Assembly (NCBI GenBank): GCA_914767715.1
Contig: OU612065.1
Span: 35,650,001 to 35,714,000, forward strand
Source of the DNA: Membranipora membranacea
Lineage: Eukaryota > Bryozoa > Gymnolaemata > Cheilostomatida > Membraniporidae
Reading direction: 5' to 3'
Length of the DNA: 64,000 nt
In this document: piece by piece, positions 63,290 through 64,000 of the stretch
Layout: each line of letters opens with the position of its first letter
Numbering within the stretch: position 1 is the stretch's first letter
Made by a program: the position numbers and the translations under genes
Notes under the pieces: generated by a model
Database searches by the model: none
Seen by the model: the letters and a program-made list of their open reading frames with translations, nothing else
Told to the model about the DNA's origin: nothing

Positions 63290-64000
63290 TCTACATGTCC
63301 CAAATGTACCAAAGTGTTACCTGCATATTTAATCATCATCAGAATTATTCACAATTTTGATATCAGGAGGATGATAGCTGAATAGAAAGGCTAAGACAAA
63401 CTGGCGGTCATGTGAACCCTATTTTGAGGAGAAATTTGAGTTAATTTGAAATATTTATCGTATCTTCAATACACAGCTGAAGTTGTGCTCTCAAACTATA
63501 GAGGGGGACAACTCCATCGGTTTGGCACTCTGGCCTCTGCTGCGAAGAGTATTGAGAGAAAATAGTATGATACGAGGCAAACTGATTCAAAAAGTAATGT
63601 TTTTCTGTAGTAGTTGATGAATATTTAAATACCTCCTTGTGCCTTTGTTACATTTTGTTATTGTGTAGAATTTGTAGCTTATAGCAGATTATGAGGGGGC
63701 ACCTGCCCATTTCTGTTATATCTGTCTCGCAACTATACCTTATATATGTACTCCATGTATAGAAAGAACTATTTAGTTTTGAATATGTGTGGCGACCAGC
63801 GACATTCACCTCGATATAACTCTCATTTTATTAATACAGAAATCCTTTATTTGTCAGCCTAGGCATCTGTAAGTCGGGCAGTATTGCTTATGCAATCAGT
63901 TATCATTCTAATATGTGCGACTCTGCTGTATTTTATTTCCTTCGCCAAATCATATCTCTATATAATTCAACGCGCTTTAACTTTTTTCAAGGTCATCGTT
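63290..64000. other. SLC6 3' UTR and downstream DNA
   Basis: No canonical AATAAA after the SLC6 stop within the window and no further gene seen. Confidence 0.5.

Overview
This is animal (metazoan) nuclear DNA, most likely from an invertebrate bilaterian. It is AT-rich, coding exons of about 50-320 bp are separated by GT-AG introns of up to several kb, and the protein families (ZEB/zfh-1, a nuclear receptor, a monoamine transporter) are animal ones. I cannot name the phylum from sequence alone; a spiralian-type invertebrate is a guess. There are no CRISPR arrays, operons of bacterial type or rRNA genes, and I found no convincing tRNA.

Four genes can be rebuilt exon by exon with consistent reading phase. 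(1) 2708-16477, plus strand: the 3' six coding exons of cytosolic/mitochondrial glycyl-tRNA synthetase (catalytic motif 3 and the anticodon-binding domain); the 5' exons lie off the left edge. (2) 18931-46768, minus strand: a complete 12-exon ZEB/zfh-1 type repressor, 679 aa, with an N-terminal NuRD-recruiting motif, four N-terminal zinc fingers, a CtBP motif and three C-terminal zinc fingers, but no homeodomain that I can find. (3) 49400-54698, plus strand: a 7-exon, 277-aa nuclear-receptor ligand-binding domain protein (ROR/HR3/E75-like) with no DNA-binding domain in the window. (4) 56440-63289, plus strand: a complete 12-exon, 611-aa SLC6 monoamine (serotonin-like) transporter. GARS and ZEB are convergent (tail to tail); ZEB and the receptor gene are divergent, about 2.6 kb apart; receptor and transporter are in tandem, about 1.7 kb apart. 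The four products have no common pathway that I can see.

The first 10 kb, mostly GARS introns, is rich in mobile DNA: three copies of a dispersed repeat that ends in a 13-16 bp minisatellite (114-942, 4829-6222, and inverted at 3161-3503), a LINE reverse-transcriptase relic (about 3855-4640), and a 523-bp element inserted at TTAA into one of the repeat copies, whose paralogous empty site is preserved in the other copy. A 135-bp foldback element lies at 9076-9210. Two copies of a very small perfect palindrome (28 and 34 bp), each flanked by a 7-bp direct repeat, lie at 49148-49189 and 63048-63095.

The most unusual points are the DNA-binding-domain-less nuclear receptor with substituted coactivator charge-clamp positions, the ZEB gene apparently lacking its homeodomain, the minute palindromic insertions, and the TTAA element with its empty site. 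All gene models are read by eye from splice sites, phase and family similarity; no alignment or search was run.
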